Shown here one piece after another: positions 42,999 to 52,830 of a DNA stretch of 58,844 nt. The notes beneath the pieces were generated by a model. That model saw only the letters and a program-made list of their open reading frames with translations, had not been told where the DNA came from and searched no databases. The number at the start of each line of letters is the position of its first letter. Positions within the stretch are counted from its first letter, which is position 1. Source of the DNA: Hoeflea sp. BRH_c9 (GTDB lineage Bacteria; Pseudomonadota; Alphaproteobacteria; Rhizobiales; Rhizobiaceae); NCBI GenBank assembly GCA_000961635.1, contig LADQ01000150.1, forward strand, positions 1 to 58,844, written 5' to 3'. The position numbers and the translations under genes were made by a program.

Positions 42999-43173
42999 GT
43001 CTCACCAATTCCGTGCGTCCGACAATCATTTTCCGGGTTTTGCTCGATGATTTGGGCCATTCCCTCTATAATGAGTAAAATGACTGATAATGCAATCTTA
43101 TCCGTCGTAAATACTTGCCGACAGAGTGTGCGGTTTGGTGCATTAGACCTATCGCAAACTGCACGCCTGATAT

Positions 43174-44151
43174 ATGCTTCGCCGCATGGATTCGCTTGCA
43201 TCTGCACCTTCACTACCGGCCGCCTGGCCGCACCGCCTCCCGTCCTGGGCCTTGCTGCGTCGCCGGGAAATGGGCCAGCACGGCGAGGTCGATGCTGCCT
43301 TTTCTGCCGGCATCGCTTTGAAATCGCTTGATGATCTCGTGCGTTCTGAATCCGCCTGGGCCGGCTGCTGGCGCGCCCGGCAGGCGCTGAAATGTGCCGC
43401 GGCCGCCGTCCGGCTGATGGGCCGCAACGAGGACGAACACGCATTGCGTGATGCGCTTTTGCTCACTGCCGCTGGAGACGATCCGGGGCCGGCCGGCAAG
43501 GTGGTTTTGGCCTTCAAAAGGGTTTCGGCACGAAAACCCGGCTTTTCCTCGAAGCACGTTGGCGAACTTGCTGATCTTTTGGGTCTCGCCTGGGACGAGC
43601 CGCTCATAGCTGCTGTCAGTCATGCGGCCGATGACGCACTTCAATCCGGCCGGCCGGCGCCCGTTGCCGCAGCCGAGCTGGTGACAGCGATCTGTGCCTC
43701 CCGGCCGGATGCCGAGCCGCTCGCCTGGATGCTTGCCGATAGTGTCATCGCCGCAAAACTCAAATGGCCGTTTCCGGTGCCGCTGCTGATGGGTGAACGG
43801 TTTGGGCCGGCCTTCCGCACCCTTGGAGGGAGAGGGCGCGTCCGCCCCGCCGAACCCGCATTCGCGGGGGCGCTTTGTTTGGCTCTGGTTGGTGGCATTG
43901 AGAGCGCCATGCGCTCGGCTGGCGAAATCGCCCGGCGATCCGATCAGCTTGTTGCTGTGGCGCCAAAACTGCGCACCAAGGGGGCCGAGCCAGTGATTCA
44001 GGCATTGCTCAATGAGGATGCGATGGCGGCCTCGGCCCCCGGAACCGATCTGTCCCGCTGGGCGGCAACCCGGCTGTTCGAGCGGCTGGAGAGTTTTGGC
44101 GCTGTGCGCGAGTTGTCTGGCCGCACGTCGTTCCGGATTTATGGATTGTGA
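43174..44151 (+). CDS. DUF1403 family protein
   Basis: 325 residues; ATG 43189 is an alternative start. The sequence ([12 protein letters not shown], then [20 protein letters not shown] and [16 protein letters not shown]) is typical of this rhizobial family of unknown role. It overlaps scpB by 4 bases (GTGA), and this pairing is common on rhizobial plasmids, which suggests a job in plasmid or chromosome structure. The region upstream (43025-43173) is a short gap after the transposon. Confidence 0.8.
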   Translation: MLRRMDSLASAPSLPAAWPHRLPSWALLRRREMGQHGEVDAAFSAGIALKSLDDLVRSESAWAGCWRARQALKCAAAAVRLMGRNEDEHALRDALLLTAAGDDPGPAGKVVLAFKRVSARKPGFSSKHVGELADLLGLAWDEPLIAAVSHAADDALQSGRPAPVAAAELVTAICASRPDAEPLAWMLADSVIAAKLKWPFPVPLLMGERFGPAFRTLGGRGRVRPAEPAFAGALCLALVGGIESAMRSAGEIARRSDQLVAVAPKLRTKGAEPVIQALLNEDAMAASAPGTDLSRWAATRLFERLESFGAVRELSGRTSFRIYGL

Positions 44152-44855
44152 GCGTGGCCAAATCGACCGCAGCAAAAATATCCCGCGGCAAACGAAAAAC
44201 GCCCCAGACGAACGGCGCAAGCGAATGCTTGTTTGATCGGGAGCTGGAAGAATTGCCGCAGGAGCTGCGCTGGCGCGAATGGATGCTGCGGGTCGAGGCG
44301 GTGATTTTTGCTTCAGCCGAGCCGGTCACCCGCGAGATTTTGGCGCGGGTCGTCGGAAAGGATTGCAGCATTGACCTGCTGATTGATGATCTGCGCGAGG
44401 AACTTCGTTCCCGGCCGTATGAGCTGGTTTCGGTCGCCGGCGGCTGGCAGCACCGAAGCCGTTCGGCTTACGCGTCCGCGATCCGCGCCTCTTCTGCGCC
44501 GACACGCTCGCCCGCCGCGGTGCTGTCCGAGCACGAGTCCCTGGTGCTGATGTCGATTGCGTATTTCCAGCCGGTGACGAGAAGCGAGCTGTCAAAGATT
44601 TTCGGCAAGGAGGTTTCTCGCGATACGATCAGCGCTTTGCGGGGGGCGGGGTTTGTTTCCTCTGGGCCGCGCAGTCCGACGCCGGGGGCGCCCTATACCT
44701 ATGTAACGACGAAACATTTCCTCTCCGCTTTCGGAATGGAAACGCTTCGAGACCTGCCCGACATGGAGGCGCTGGAGGATGCAGGGTTGCTCAGTCGGCG
44801 GATTGAAGGGGATCCTGTCACGCATCCAGTTTCAGAACACCATGAGAGTGACTGA
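44148..44855 (+). CDS. scpB: SMC-Scp complex subunit ScpB, plasmid-type
   Basis: 235 residues from GTG 44148. Two winged helices: [20 protein letters not shown] with ILARVVGKD, then [20 protein letters not shown] and [12 protein letters not shown]. ScpB with ScpA bridges SMC heads in chromosome condensation; no scpA is here, so this divergent copy may be a DNA-binding partner of the DUF1403 protein. A 3'-part copy lies at 49770-50165. Confidence 0.85.
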   Translation: MSVAKSTAAKISRGKRKTPQTNGASECLFDRELEELPQELRWREWMLRVEAVIFASAEPVTREILARVVGKDCSIDLLIDDLREELRSRPYELVSVAGGWQHRSRSAYASAIRASSAPTRSPAAVLSEHESLVLMSIAYFQPVTRSELSKIFGKEVSRDTISALRGAGFVSSGPRSPTPGAPYTYVTTKHFLSAFGMETLRDLPDMEALEDAGLLSRRIEGDPVTHPVSEHHESD

Positions 44856-45530
44856 GTTTAAGGCGATGCCTCGTCGACGGACACGATCCACCGGTGGGGG
44901 AATTGACTCCAGGACGGTAGCGGGAATGGACGTTCCGGAGAAATAACGATCGCGCTGGTCAAGGCCGCGTTTCCTTGAATTGGTAAAGTGGTCCGCACGG
45001 CGCACACAACTGCAAAAACCATTGATGAGTTGATGGGGTCGGTGGCGATGCGGGTCACCTGCTCACCGCCGCCACATTGACGTCATGCAGTTTCCCAAAC
45101 CAGGTTGGGGATCACTGCAGCGCGGCGGTATTCAATTGAAGGCGGCTTGGTACTGCGTTGCCATCAACGAGACGTGTGATTCGAGAGGCGGCCGGAGTTT
45201 GAAGGTTCGGACTTCCCGGGCGAAGTTGAACAGTCGAACCAGCCTCCATTCATGTCGCCGTGCGTCTGCCACTTCCAGTTCGTTTCTCGAAATGTAGAAA
45301 CACGATGTGCATGAGCCGCCTCCACTTGGCTCCCACGGGAGCTCGCCCTTAACGCCATAACCACTAATCGAATTGTGTGAAGTTGAGTAGGCCTTCTGGG
45401 CAGTTTTTGACGATGCGCCCGCGAAATTCAGTTTACAAATCCCGGAAAATATTCTCATAGCAATTGACAGGAGTTTACATTCATACGATATGAGTTGACG
45501 TTTAATCACAAAGACTGGCAGAATCACCCT
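44856..45530. other. No gene recognised upstream of ietA
   Basis: The frames seen here are short and lack familiar motifs. The promoter of ietAS should be in its right part; I see no clear -35/-10 pair. ietA itself has no obvious ribosome site. Confidence 0.4.
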
Positions 45531-46655
45531 ATGGAAGTTGACAAAGACCTACTGATCTCGCTGCTCGAATCTGCAATGTCGGCCGACTACACACGTGTGC
45601 GCCGGGTAGGCAATCAGTTGGCCAAGCGCTTCGCCGAAGAGAAGGACCTGGACGCGGCCAAGGCTATTCAAAGCCTGTTGCGCAAACGCGGGATACCTCT
45701 GCAGGCGTCTGGTTTTGCCGAAGCACTCCCGCGCGATGCCGGTTCACGGCTTCCGCTGGTAGAGGAAGGCAGTTGGCCAACGACGCCCGTAATGCTGAAC
45801 GATGATGTGGGGCACGTCGTCACCCAGTTTCTCGAAGACGCAAAGCACATCGCTTTGCTCTCGGAAAAGGGCGTTTCATCGCGCCTTGGGATGCTCCTCT
45901 ATGGCCCGCCCGGAACTGGCAAAACGCTTCTGGCAGGACACGTTGCAGCGGCGCTCAAACGCCCCCTTTATATCGCGCGACTGGACTCGCTGATTTCGTC
46001 CCGACTGGGCGAAACCGCAAAGAACATCAGGGGTGTGTTCGATTTCATTCCGACCAGGAACGCCGTCCTCTTCCTTGATGAGATGGATGCCATCGCCAAG
46101 CTGCGCGACGATCGGTACGAGCTCGGCGAACTGAAGCGGGTTGTGAACGCAGTGCTGCAAGGGCTGGATTCACTCGCGGACGATGTTGTGACGATTGGAG
46201 CGACCAATCACCCTCACCTGCTCGACCCAGCAATTTGGCGGCGCTTTCCCTACAAGGCCGAACTGGTCTTGCCTCAGGTCAATGTGCGCGAAGATATGTG
46301 GACGCAGTTCCTCTTCGAAGGCGACGGCGCGCGAAAGGCCGATGCCGAGTTGCTGGCGCGTATTTCTGACGGACTAAGTGGGGCCGATATCGAAAATGTG
46401 TCGCTTGCAGCGCGCAGGCGGACCATTCTTGGCAGCCAAGAACCGCCTATGTCGCAGATTTTGTTGGCTGTCCAAGCGTCTCGGGCGGGAAGCCCAAGGC
46501 TGCTCGATAACAGAGAGGTCACTACCGAGGACAAGAGGGCTTTGACTGAGCTCCTGAACAACAAGGGCAACATCAGCCAATCTGAGATCTCGCGTATCGT
46601 GGGAGTCAGCCGCCAGATGGTGCACCGCTATTTGAAGGAGACGCCAAATGGCTGA
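45531..46655 (+). CDS. ietA: IetA, AAA+ ATPase of ietAS
   Basis: 374 residues from ATG 45531. AAA+ core with Walker A YGPPGTGKT (K131), Walker B AVLFLDEMD (D183, E184), sensor-1 IGATN and an arginine-finger region WRRFPYK. The last 30 residues (NISQSEISRIVGVSRQMVHR) form an HTH, so the ATPase may also bind DNA or sense a repressor-like role. It overlaps the protease gene by 8 bases. ATPase plus subtilisin pairs are known as ietAS, described for an Agrobacterium Ti plasmid's stability and later as an antiphage system. Confidence 0.88.
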   Translation: MEVDKDLLISLLESAMSADYTRVRRVGNQLAKRFAEEKDLDAAKAIQSLLRKRGIPLQASGFAEALPRDAGSRLPLVEEGSWPTTPVMLNDDVGHVVTQFLEDAKHIALLSEKGVSSRLGMLLYGPPGTGKTLLAGHVAAALKRPLYIARLDSLISSRLGETAKNIRGVFDFIPTRNAVLFLDEMDAIAKLRDDRYELGELKRVVNAVLQGLDSLADDVVTIGATNHPHLLDPAIWRRFPYKAELVLPQVNVREDMWTQFLFEGDGARKADAELLARISDGLSGADIENVSLAARRRTILGSQEPPMSQILLAVQASRAGSPRLLDNREVTTEDKRALTELLNNKGNISQSEISRIVGVSRQMVHRYLKETPNG

Positions 46656-48897
46656 CGAACCCGGACGCCGGCCGCTCTTAAATCCGGTCCTGCGCTTCAC
46701 AAAAAACCCGCGCCCTGAAGGGATCACTGGCGGCGGCAAGAACGCAGGCGGAATCAAGACCGACCGGCTCGACACGCAGCGTGCCATACTTTCCGACCAG
46801 TTCAAAACCTTGGCGGAGACCGCGAACGACCATCCGAAATTCGGCGATCGTCTGGTGGTTTACGCCTCCATGTTTGACGATTCCCTCGCCGCAACATGGA
46901 CACCAGGCGATCTTTTCAATGAAGACAGGGGTGCCCGTCTCATTGCGCCGTTCAGATCCGGATATCTCGTTGAAATCGAAAGAAGACAGCTTCGCTACTA
47001 TTCGGCACTGTCTATAAGCGCAGATACCGCCCGGGATAAGGTGGATATTTCTCGCGTCAAATCGATCAGGTTCTTCGAGACAGAGGACGCTGCCTCGGGG
47101 CGAACGCTGGATGATATGTGGGACGACGCCCCCGAGTTTTCCGGCGGCCGCGCATTCATCGTGTGGCTCATGCCCTTCACGGATAAAGCAGCCGCCGAGG
47201 ATCTTTTGGTGACATTTGGCGCGCTCCGCGATGGGGTCATAGCTCCCCCGCCACCCTTGCTCGCGGGTGTCACGACATCCGACCGGACCACCTCACCTGC
47301 GATGCGGCGCGGATTGCTTGCCGTAAAGTCGGGGGACAGGCTCAATATCGCCATGCGTGAGTTCCGTCAGACCGGGCGCGCTAAAACGACCGTCACCGTT
47401 CCGTCCCGCGACGCCTTGGCGGAGTTGGCAGGGTCTGGAGCCGTTTTTCGGCTCGAACCCGTGTCACCGATTACCACGACGTCCCCAGGAGAGGGCAAAG
47501 AACCCAATCGCCCGTTGCCACGTGATATGGAGGACCTTCCAACTGTCGGCGTTGTCGATGGCGGTTTGACTGCATCGTCGTATCAAGAGGCCCAGGCTTG
47601 GAAGGCGCCGGTTTATGTCAAAGACAGCCAAGCTGACACAAAGCATGGCAATTTGGTTTCGTCGCTTGTTATTCAGGGGCATGATTGGAACAATAACCTC
47701 TCGCTGCCCGCGCTGTATTGCCAGGTCGGAACGGTGCAGGCGGTACCGAAGCCAGGATCCGGTAGCGTCGATCCCCTCGATTTTATCGCCTATCTCGATG
47801 CGGTGATGGGAGCCAACCCTGAGACCAAGGTGTGGAATTTCTCCCTCAACCAAAAGCACCCCTGCGACATGGACAATGTCAGCCTTCTAGGGCACGAAAT
47901 CGCTGTCCTGGCGCGCAAACACGCCATTCTTCCGATCATATCGGTTGGCAATAAACCCGGGGACCGGCTGCAGCCCCCGGCTGACTGCGAAGCTGCGATA
48001 ACAATTGGGGGTCGCCAGCACACAAGCGACGGCTCTCATGGTGAGATTTGCCCTGTCAGCCTGCCAGGTCCAGGCCCGTGCTGCATGCTCAAGCCAGAAC
48101 TTTCGCATTTCTCGCATGTTCGGGCGCTAGGCGGCGTGCTGATAAAAGGATCGAGCTTCTCCACAGCGCTCACATCTCCCCTCGCCGCCCACACCATGGC
48201 CCGGCTGAGAGATCCCTCGCCTGATTTGGTGAAAGCATTGATGCTTCACAACATACAGGGCGACGGATTTGACCCGGCTTTCGGATTTGGTTCTCCCGTA
48301 CCCTCAGCGCTGCCATGGGAATGCAAGCCGGGGGTGGTGACACTTCAATGGACGGCATCACTTCGTCCGGGCGCCGCTTACTACTGGGAGCTTCCCATCC
48401 CGGCTGCGCTCCGGGCAAGTGGCAAGCTAAAAGGTCACGGGGCACTGACTGCGATCGTCAATCCCCATCCACTCGTTACGGATATCGCAGGCCCGAACTA
48501 TTTTAGCGTCAGGCTGGCGACGGCACTCCAGTTCACGAGAAGCGGAAAGTCGCACAACCTCCTGGGTTCGCTCGATACAGATAAGATTGCTGAACAGGAA
48601 GCACGTGCCGTGGACCACAAGTGGAGCCCGATACGGCACCACAAGAAGGAGTTTCACGGGAAGGGTTTCGAAGGCGACAACTTGCGTGTCTATGCCAGGA
48701 TCTACGCACGAGATCTCTATCTCTACGATTACAAGAGTTTGGACGAAGTCCCCCCGATGGATGTGGTGTTTGTCCTATCGCTGGGGACCGGCGACGAGGA
48801 CGACGATGTGTATCACCAGATGCGCGATCAGCTTGGTGCTTTCGTTGAGAATGCAACAATCGAAATCGATATCGATATCGAAAATGAAGGAGAATAG
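46648..48897 (+). CDS. ietS: IetS, subtilisin-like serine protease of ietAS
   Basis: 749 residues, no signal peptide, so cytoplasmic. About 290 N-terminal residues of unknown fold precede an S8 peptidase with triad D304 (VGVVDGG), H333 (KHGNLV) and S503 (GSSFSTALTSP). The C-terminal 200 residues look beta-rich (VVTLQWTASLRPGAAYYWEL) and end in an acidic tail (IEIDIDIENEGE). IetA probably controls it or feeds it substrates. All catalytic residues are intact. Confidence 0.88.
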   Translation: MADEPGRRPLLNPVLRFTKNPRPEGITGGGKNAGGIKTDRLDTQRAILSDQFKTLAETANDHPKFGDRLVVYASMFDDSLAATWTPGDLFNEDRGARLIAPFRSGYLVEIERRQLRYYSALSISADTARDKVDISRVKSIRFFETEDAASGRTLDDMWDDAPEFSGGRAFIVWLMPFTDKAAAEDLLVTFGALRDGVIAPPPPLLAGVTTSDRTTSPAMRRGLLAVKSGDRLNIAMREFRQTGRAKTTVTVPSRDALAELAGSGAVFRLEPVSPITTTSPGEGKEPNRPLPRDMEDLPTVGVVDGGLTASSYQEAQAWKAPVYVKDSQADTKHGNLVSSLVIQGHDWNNNLSLPALYCQVGTVQAVPKPGSGSVDPLDFIAYLDAVMGANPETKVWNFSLNQKHPCDMDNVSLLGHEIAVLARKHAILPIISVGNKPGDRLQPPADCEAAITIGGRQHTSDGSHGEICPVSLPGPGPCCMLKPELSHFSHVRALGGVLIKGSSFSTALTSPLAAHTMARLRDPSPDLVKALMLHNIQGDGFDPAFGFGSPVPSALPWECKPGVVTLQWTASLRPGAAYYWELPIPAALRASGKLKGHGALTAIVNPHPLVTDIAGPNYFSVRLATALQFTRSGKSHNLLGSLDTDKIAEQEARAVDHKWSPIRHHKKEFHGKGFEGDNLRVYARIYARDLYLYDYKSLDEVPPMDVVFVLSLGTGDEDDDVYHQMRDQLGAFVENATIEIDIDIENEGE

Positions 48898-48914
48898 AGC
48901 ATGACCAAAGAAAC

Positions 48915-49758
48915 GGGTCTTCCTCACTTTGTGTGGAGCGGTGGTAGCATTCGTGCCCTCATCAGTTCAGGACCTGCCCGACCATACATTGCGCGCTTGA
49001 GGGTCTTGAGGCGGTTGATCTGGGCTTCGGCCTGTCCATTGCTCCACGGCAGCTCGATGGCATTATTTACGGCATTGATGTCTCTGCGCAGGACGCGAGC
49101 GAACCGCATGATCGGAATGAGTTCGGAGTCGATCGCATCGTCGATCCACGCATCCAGTGGTGCGGATTTCTTGCCGCGAAGAATGCCGTTGAAGCGCATC
49201 GCCAGGCGTCGCATCTCGGCGAACGCATCAGATCCCTGCTTCAGGGCATCGACCTTCTTTGCCTGTCGCTCTGTCAGCAGGCCTCGAGGCTTGATGCACA
49301 GCGCGGTGGCAACCACTGGCGAGATTGCATGACCGGTTTCCGGATCTCGAACCGGCTCCGACTTCAACGCGGTGGGCGGCACTTCATCGGCCTGCCCCCT
49401 TTCGGCCCGCCGCCAAGCTCCCAGCAGGCGCTCCAGATTTGCGAAGCTGCCGGTGTAGCCGCGCTGCTTGACGTCATGAAACAGGTGCCGGCCGCAGCGA
49501 TTCCCATCCTTCCAGCATTGGGCGAGGAAGGTTTCAAAATACCATGGTGATGTGGGTTTCAACGCTGCTCGCCGCCGGTCTGGCGGAGCCTCGAACTTGA
49601 GCCACTTTGCTACACTGCGACGTTCGTACCCGGTCTGTCTGGCGATCTCGCTGTAGGATAGCCCTTGCTGGCGCAAAGCGTGAAGGATGGCAAATATTTT
49701 CTGGCGGGATTGCCTATGCGCAAGACGGGCGCGACGGCGATGTGTGGCAGCGTCAACA
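48915..49758 (-). pseudogene. ISL3-family transposase fragment, copy 2
   Basis: Same C-terminal transposase half as at 81-915, here without the frameshift (IVDAATHRRRARLAHRQSRQ reads straight through) up to the stop at 48924-48926. A long minus frame continues upstream to 50108 but that part is only the antisense of the scpB fragment. The end GGGTCTTCCTCACTTTG resembles the GG-start terminal repeats of ISL3 elements. The left half of the element is lost. Confidence 0.85.
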
Positions 49759-49769
49759 ATCGAACCCGT

Positions 49770-50165
49770 CCAGCTTACGCGCCCGCGATCCGGGCCTCGG
49801 TGGCGCCGACGCGCTCGGCCGCTGCGGTTCTGTCCGAGCACGAGTCCATGGTGATGATGGCGATTGGTTATTTCCAGCCGGTGACGAGGAGTGAGCTCGG
49901 TAAGATTTTTGGCAAGGAGGTTTCCCGCGATACGATCAGCGCATTGCGCGGCGCGGGGTTTGTTTCGTCGGGACCGCGCAGTCCGACGCCGGGGGCGCCG
50001 TACACCTATGTGACAACCAGGCATTTTCTGTCGGCCTTCGGCATGGAGACGCTGCGCGACCTGCCCGACATGGAAGCGCTTGAGGATGCAGGGTTGCTCA
50101 GCCGACATGCGGTAAACACGGAAACGCTTTCGGTCGAACCGGACGATGACGAGTTGGTGGAATAG
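49770..50165 (+). pseudogene. Truncated second scpB (C-terminal part)
   Basis: From APAIRASVAPTRSAAAVLSE on it matches residues about 103-220 of the ScpB at 44148, almost word for word ([42 protein letters not shown]), with its own C-terminal tail. The N-terminal winged helix is replaced by the ISL3 fragment; homology starts about 12 bases after its boundary. It might still be translated from an ATG within, but the fold would be incomplete. Confidence 0.8.
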
Positions 50166-50250
50166 CCAAAATATCTGCTGATGCAGGAAGGCAATCCAGA
50201 CCGCCGAATCGATCCACGCGCCAAAAGCGAATGGCGCAGGAGTCTAAAAC

Positions 50251-50288
50251 GTGCTAGAGTGTACACAATTCAACACGAGGTTTGTTCG
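50251..50288 (+). promoter_or_regulatory. parDE promoter/operator
   Basis: TAGAGT (50255-50260) is a possible -10, overlapped by the 8-base palindrome GTGTACAC (50259-50266). ACGAGG stands at about ribosome-site distance before ATG 50289. ParD-type antitoxins repress through such short palindromes. Confidence 0.4.
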
Positions 50289-50558
50289 ATGACCACCAGT
50301 ACTACCATGACGATTCGGGTTCGGCCCGATGTAAAAGAAAAGCTCGACCGGATCGCGGCTGACACGCAGCGCAGCAAGTCATTCCTCGCCGGCGAGGCCG
50401 TCGCGGCCTATGTTGAGCGTGAGCTTGAAATCATCGATGGCATCAAACGCGGCATGGCCGACGCGGCGGCTGGCCGCGTCGTATCCCACGACGATGCCAT
50501 GGCCGAGATCTATGCCGTCATCGACGCGGCCGAAGCGAAGCGAGCAGGCAAAGCGTGA
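50289..50558 (+). CDS. parD: ParD-like antitoxin (RHH)
   Basis: 89 residues. Ribbon-helix-helix: strand MTIRVRPDVKEKLDRIA, then helices DTQRSKSFLAGEAVAAYVER; the rest (IIDGIKRGMADAAAGRVVSH) is the toxin-binding tail. ATG 50289 was chosen for its fit to the fold. Overlaps parE by 4 bases (GTGA). Acts as repressor of the operon and neutralises ParE. Confidence 0.9.
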   Translation: MTTSTTMTIRVRPDVKEKLDRIAADTQRSKSFLAGEAVAAYVERELEIIDGIKRGMADAAAGRVVSHDDAMAEIYAVIDAAEAKRAGKA

Positions 50559-50869
50559 GACGGCCAGTTACTTGGTCCCGCGAGGCGCTGGACGACATCA
50601 AGGAACAGGTCGCTTTTATCGCGCAGGATAATCCGGCCGCCGCGAGACAGGTTGCGGATCGCATCCGAGACGTGGGCAAGGCCCTTGGCGACATGGTGAC
50701 GGGCCGCCCAGGTAGGGTAACAGGCACCTATGAAAAATCCCTCGCCCGGTTGCCCTATATCATCGCATATGAGGTGCGCCCGATCGTTGGCGGTGAAAGT
50801 GTCGTGATCGTGCGTGTCATCCACACGGCTCGGGACTGGCAAGCCGAGAGCTGGCCGCAAGAGCATTAA
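50555..50869 (+). CDS. parE: ParE-like toxin
   Basis: 104 residues. RelE/ParE fold: VTWSREALDDIKEQVAFIAQ, then NPAAARQVADRIRDVGKAL and RLPYIIAYEVRP, with VVIVRVIHTARDW at the end. ParE members poison DNA gyrase. Complete and likely active; with ParD it is a third addiction module on this replicon. Confidence 0.9.
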   Translation: MRRPVTWSREALDDIKEQVAFIAQDNPAAARQVADRIRDVGKALGDMVTGRPGRVTGTYEKSLARLPYIIAYEVRPIVGGESVVIVRVIHTARDWQAESWPQEH

Positions 50870-51001
50870 GGACGGATTCACGTTCTCAGCTTATGGGTGG
50901 GCATTGTGTTTCTAAGGCCGGGGCGGTCTACAGCACCGCTGGCGGTACGACCAAGATCATCGTCGATCACATCCTGACGCCCAGGCGCTATAAATCCGGC
51001 G

Positions 51002-51810
51002 GGCATCGTAAACTTAACGGCAACGAGGGCAGACAATGCCACCGGCCTATTTCGCCGATCATGCTCGGGCGATTTTCGCCCACAGGTTCATCGCCGCTGA
51101 ACGCAATTCGCGATAATGCTTGGAAGGGATGTCGTGGCGCGGGATGTGGAATAGGTTGGCGATTGGGTCATGGATGGAGACAAAACGTTGTAGATGTCGC
51201 TGTGACTTGAAGCGTTTCATGATCCGCTCTCGTCGCCGGACTGGCTGGTGAGAATTCTCCGCCCGATTATTCAACCCTTTGTGGGAACGATGCTCGACAC
51301 CCGGCATGATCTCTCGCTTTGCTGCGCCGTAGGATCGCAGCTTGTCTGTGATCATCACTCGCGGCGATCGTCCCTGGCCCTTCAAGAGCTTGCGCATCAG
51401 GCGCTTGGCGGCCTTGGCATTTCGGCAGCTTTGAACGAGAACCTCCAAGACGAAACCGTCCTGATCGACTGCGCGCCACAGCCAATGCTTCTTGCCACGG
51501 ATTCAAACAACGGCTTCATCCAGATGCCACTTGTCCCCAAGCCGACCGGATGATCGACGCCGGATGTCGTTGGCAAAGGTGCGGCCGAATTTCTCCGCCC
51601 ACAGCCGGACGGTTTGGTGCGAGACAATGATCCCGCGGGCAGCCAGCAAGTCCTCGACCATTCGCAGGCTGAGAGGGAACCGGAAATAGAGCCACACGGC
51701 GTGGGCAATGACTTCAGGGGGGAAGCGATGGCGGCGATATAGTGGATCACGGTCTGTCATAGCCCGACATTCGCACATCAAGTGCCACATTCCGTTAAGT
51801 TGACGATGCC
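51002..51810 (-). mobile_element. IS6-family insertion sequence
   Basis: 809 bases bounded by GGCATCGTAAACTTAACGG at the left and its near-perfect complement (18 of 19) ending at 51810. Size fits the family. It lies inside the ISKra4-type transposase gene, but the 8 bases on each side (ATCCGGCG and GCTGGATC) are not duplicated and the rest of ISKra4 is missing to the left, so adjacent deletion has followed, which is usual for IS6. Confidence 0.85.
51059..51760 (-). pseudogene. IS6-family transposase interrupted by TGA
   Basis: From ATG 51760 (MTDRDPLYRRHRFPPE) to 51059 would be 233 codons, normal for IS6. HTH near the start (MVEDLLAARGIIVSHQTVRL), DDE acids in WHLDEAVV, MITDKLRSYG and NNRAENSHQPVRRRE. 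One in-frame TGA at 51503-51505 lies right after the first catalytic Asp, between HLDEAVV and IRGKKHWLW. No frameshift: the same frame continues. Likely inactive unless suppressed. Confidence 0.88.
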
Positions 51811-52750
51811 GCTGGATCTTCATGGCGATGTGGAACCAGTCGATGATGTGGGTTGTCGGCTTCGGCATGGCTCGGGGCACCCGCTTGAGAATTTCTGCGC
51901 CGTCCGAAATCACCGTCACATCGCCAAAGCCGCGATATCCGACTCCTTCGAGCGCGTGGAGGGCGCGATCGCGAATTGCTTGCTGGGCGGTGCTACCGGT
52001 GACGAAATAGCGGCCACCTAGTTCGCCTCGTCCTCCGCGGCCGCATCGGGCAACGACGAGCTCGAAGTTTCGAGCTGCGTTGGGCTCGGCGCTGCGAACA
52101 TGAGCGGTATCGATGCTGATGACGAATTCCTTGCGGCGATCGCCGGGAAGCTGCATCGCAAGCTGGCGACGGTCATCCGCTTGAGCTCTCGCCTTCCATG
52201 TTTCCCGCATAATCTGGTCGTCGAGACGTTCGCCGATCCTGATGGTCCGCTTGCGTACGGTCGTATATGTCTCGGTAGGTTCAACGGGCAGAAAATCAGC
52301 CAGCACCTTCGCCGCCTGCCTGTAAGGCATCATGCTCCCCAGCCGCGCCGTCAGTTCCATCAGCTCAGGCGTCGCTCGATCGGGGCAGATTTCCTTCAGC
52401 GGCGCGAAAGTGCCGTCCATGCCAGGACAGCAATCCCGGCACAGCATCCAGCGGGGGTTGCGAACCTCCGCGGTGCCGAAGACGGTTCGGATCTGGCGCG
52501 CCGTGTAGTCCTTGACCGGCCGGAACGTGTGGTAGTCCGGGCAGACCCGACGGAAGAGGGAGTAGGTCTCCGCCTCATGGGCTACGACTGCGCTTTGCAG
52601 CGCCGTCATAATCGTCTTGCCGTCCTCAATCGACAGGCCAATGTCGCCGTCAAACAGACGTTCCCAACTCTTGTCGATACGAACCGCCTTCCGGCAAACG
52701 TCGCCGAACTCGTTCTTCCCCTCGATCGTGATCGTCCATTCCACCGCCAT
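51811..52750 (-). pseudogene. ISKra4-family transposase, C-terminally truncated
   Basis: From ATG 52750, which has a GGAGAGG ribosome site, about 313 codons up to the IS6 boundary. It contains the ISKra4 signatures CRDCCPGMDGTFAPLKEICP, LTARLGSMMPYRQAAKVLAD and the catalytic VISIDTAHVRS, then VISDGAEILKRV. The final part with the last acidic residue is lost, and the frame runs into the IS6 (a fusion reading of 428 residues). Confidence 0.85.
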
Positions 52751-52830
52751 CGCTGCCTCTCCGAACAAAGCGATGCTGATGGACTGCACTGACCTAACAA
52801 CCGGTATCCGACCCCAGAGAAATTACCGGT

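Larger units (their letters stand above)
39365..43024 (+). mobile_element. TniABQ transposon (Tn402/Tn7-like)
   Basis: Three genes tniA-tniB-tniQ without a resolvase. Left end 39365 and right end 43024 are proposed because both start TGTCG when read inwards, and because each end has several GTCTCA-type repeats pointing outwards: near 39375, 39398 and 39427 on the minus strand, and near 42922, 42946, 42965 and 42998 on the plus strand (AGTCTCACCAATTCCG occurs twice at the right). Such repeats are binding sites for the DDE transposase. I see no target duplication, so the exact limits are uncertain. Confidence 0.7.

Noticed and set aside
44858-45058. 66-residue minus-strand frame after scpB
   Set aside because: GTG start without a clear ribosome site and no motif; not strong enough to call.
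49759-50108. Minus-strand continuation of the ISL3 transposase frame
   Set aside because: This part is only the antisense of the scpB fragment; homology to the other ISL3 copy ends at 49758.
50893-51001. Short plus-strand frame before the IS6 element
   Set aside because: It would run into the IS6 terminal repeat and has no recognisable sequence; probably a remnant cut by the IS6-linked deletion.
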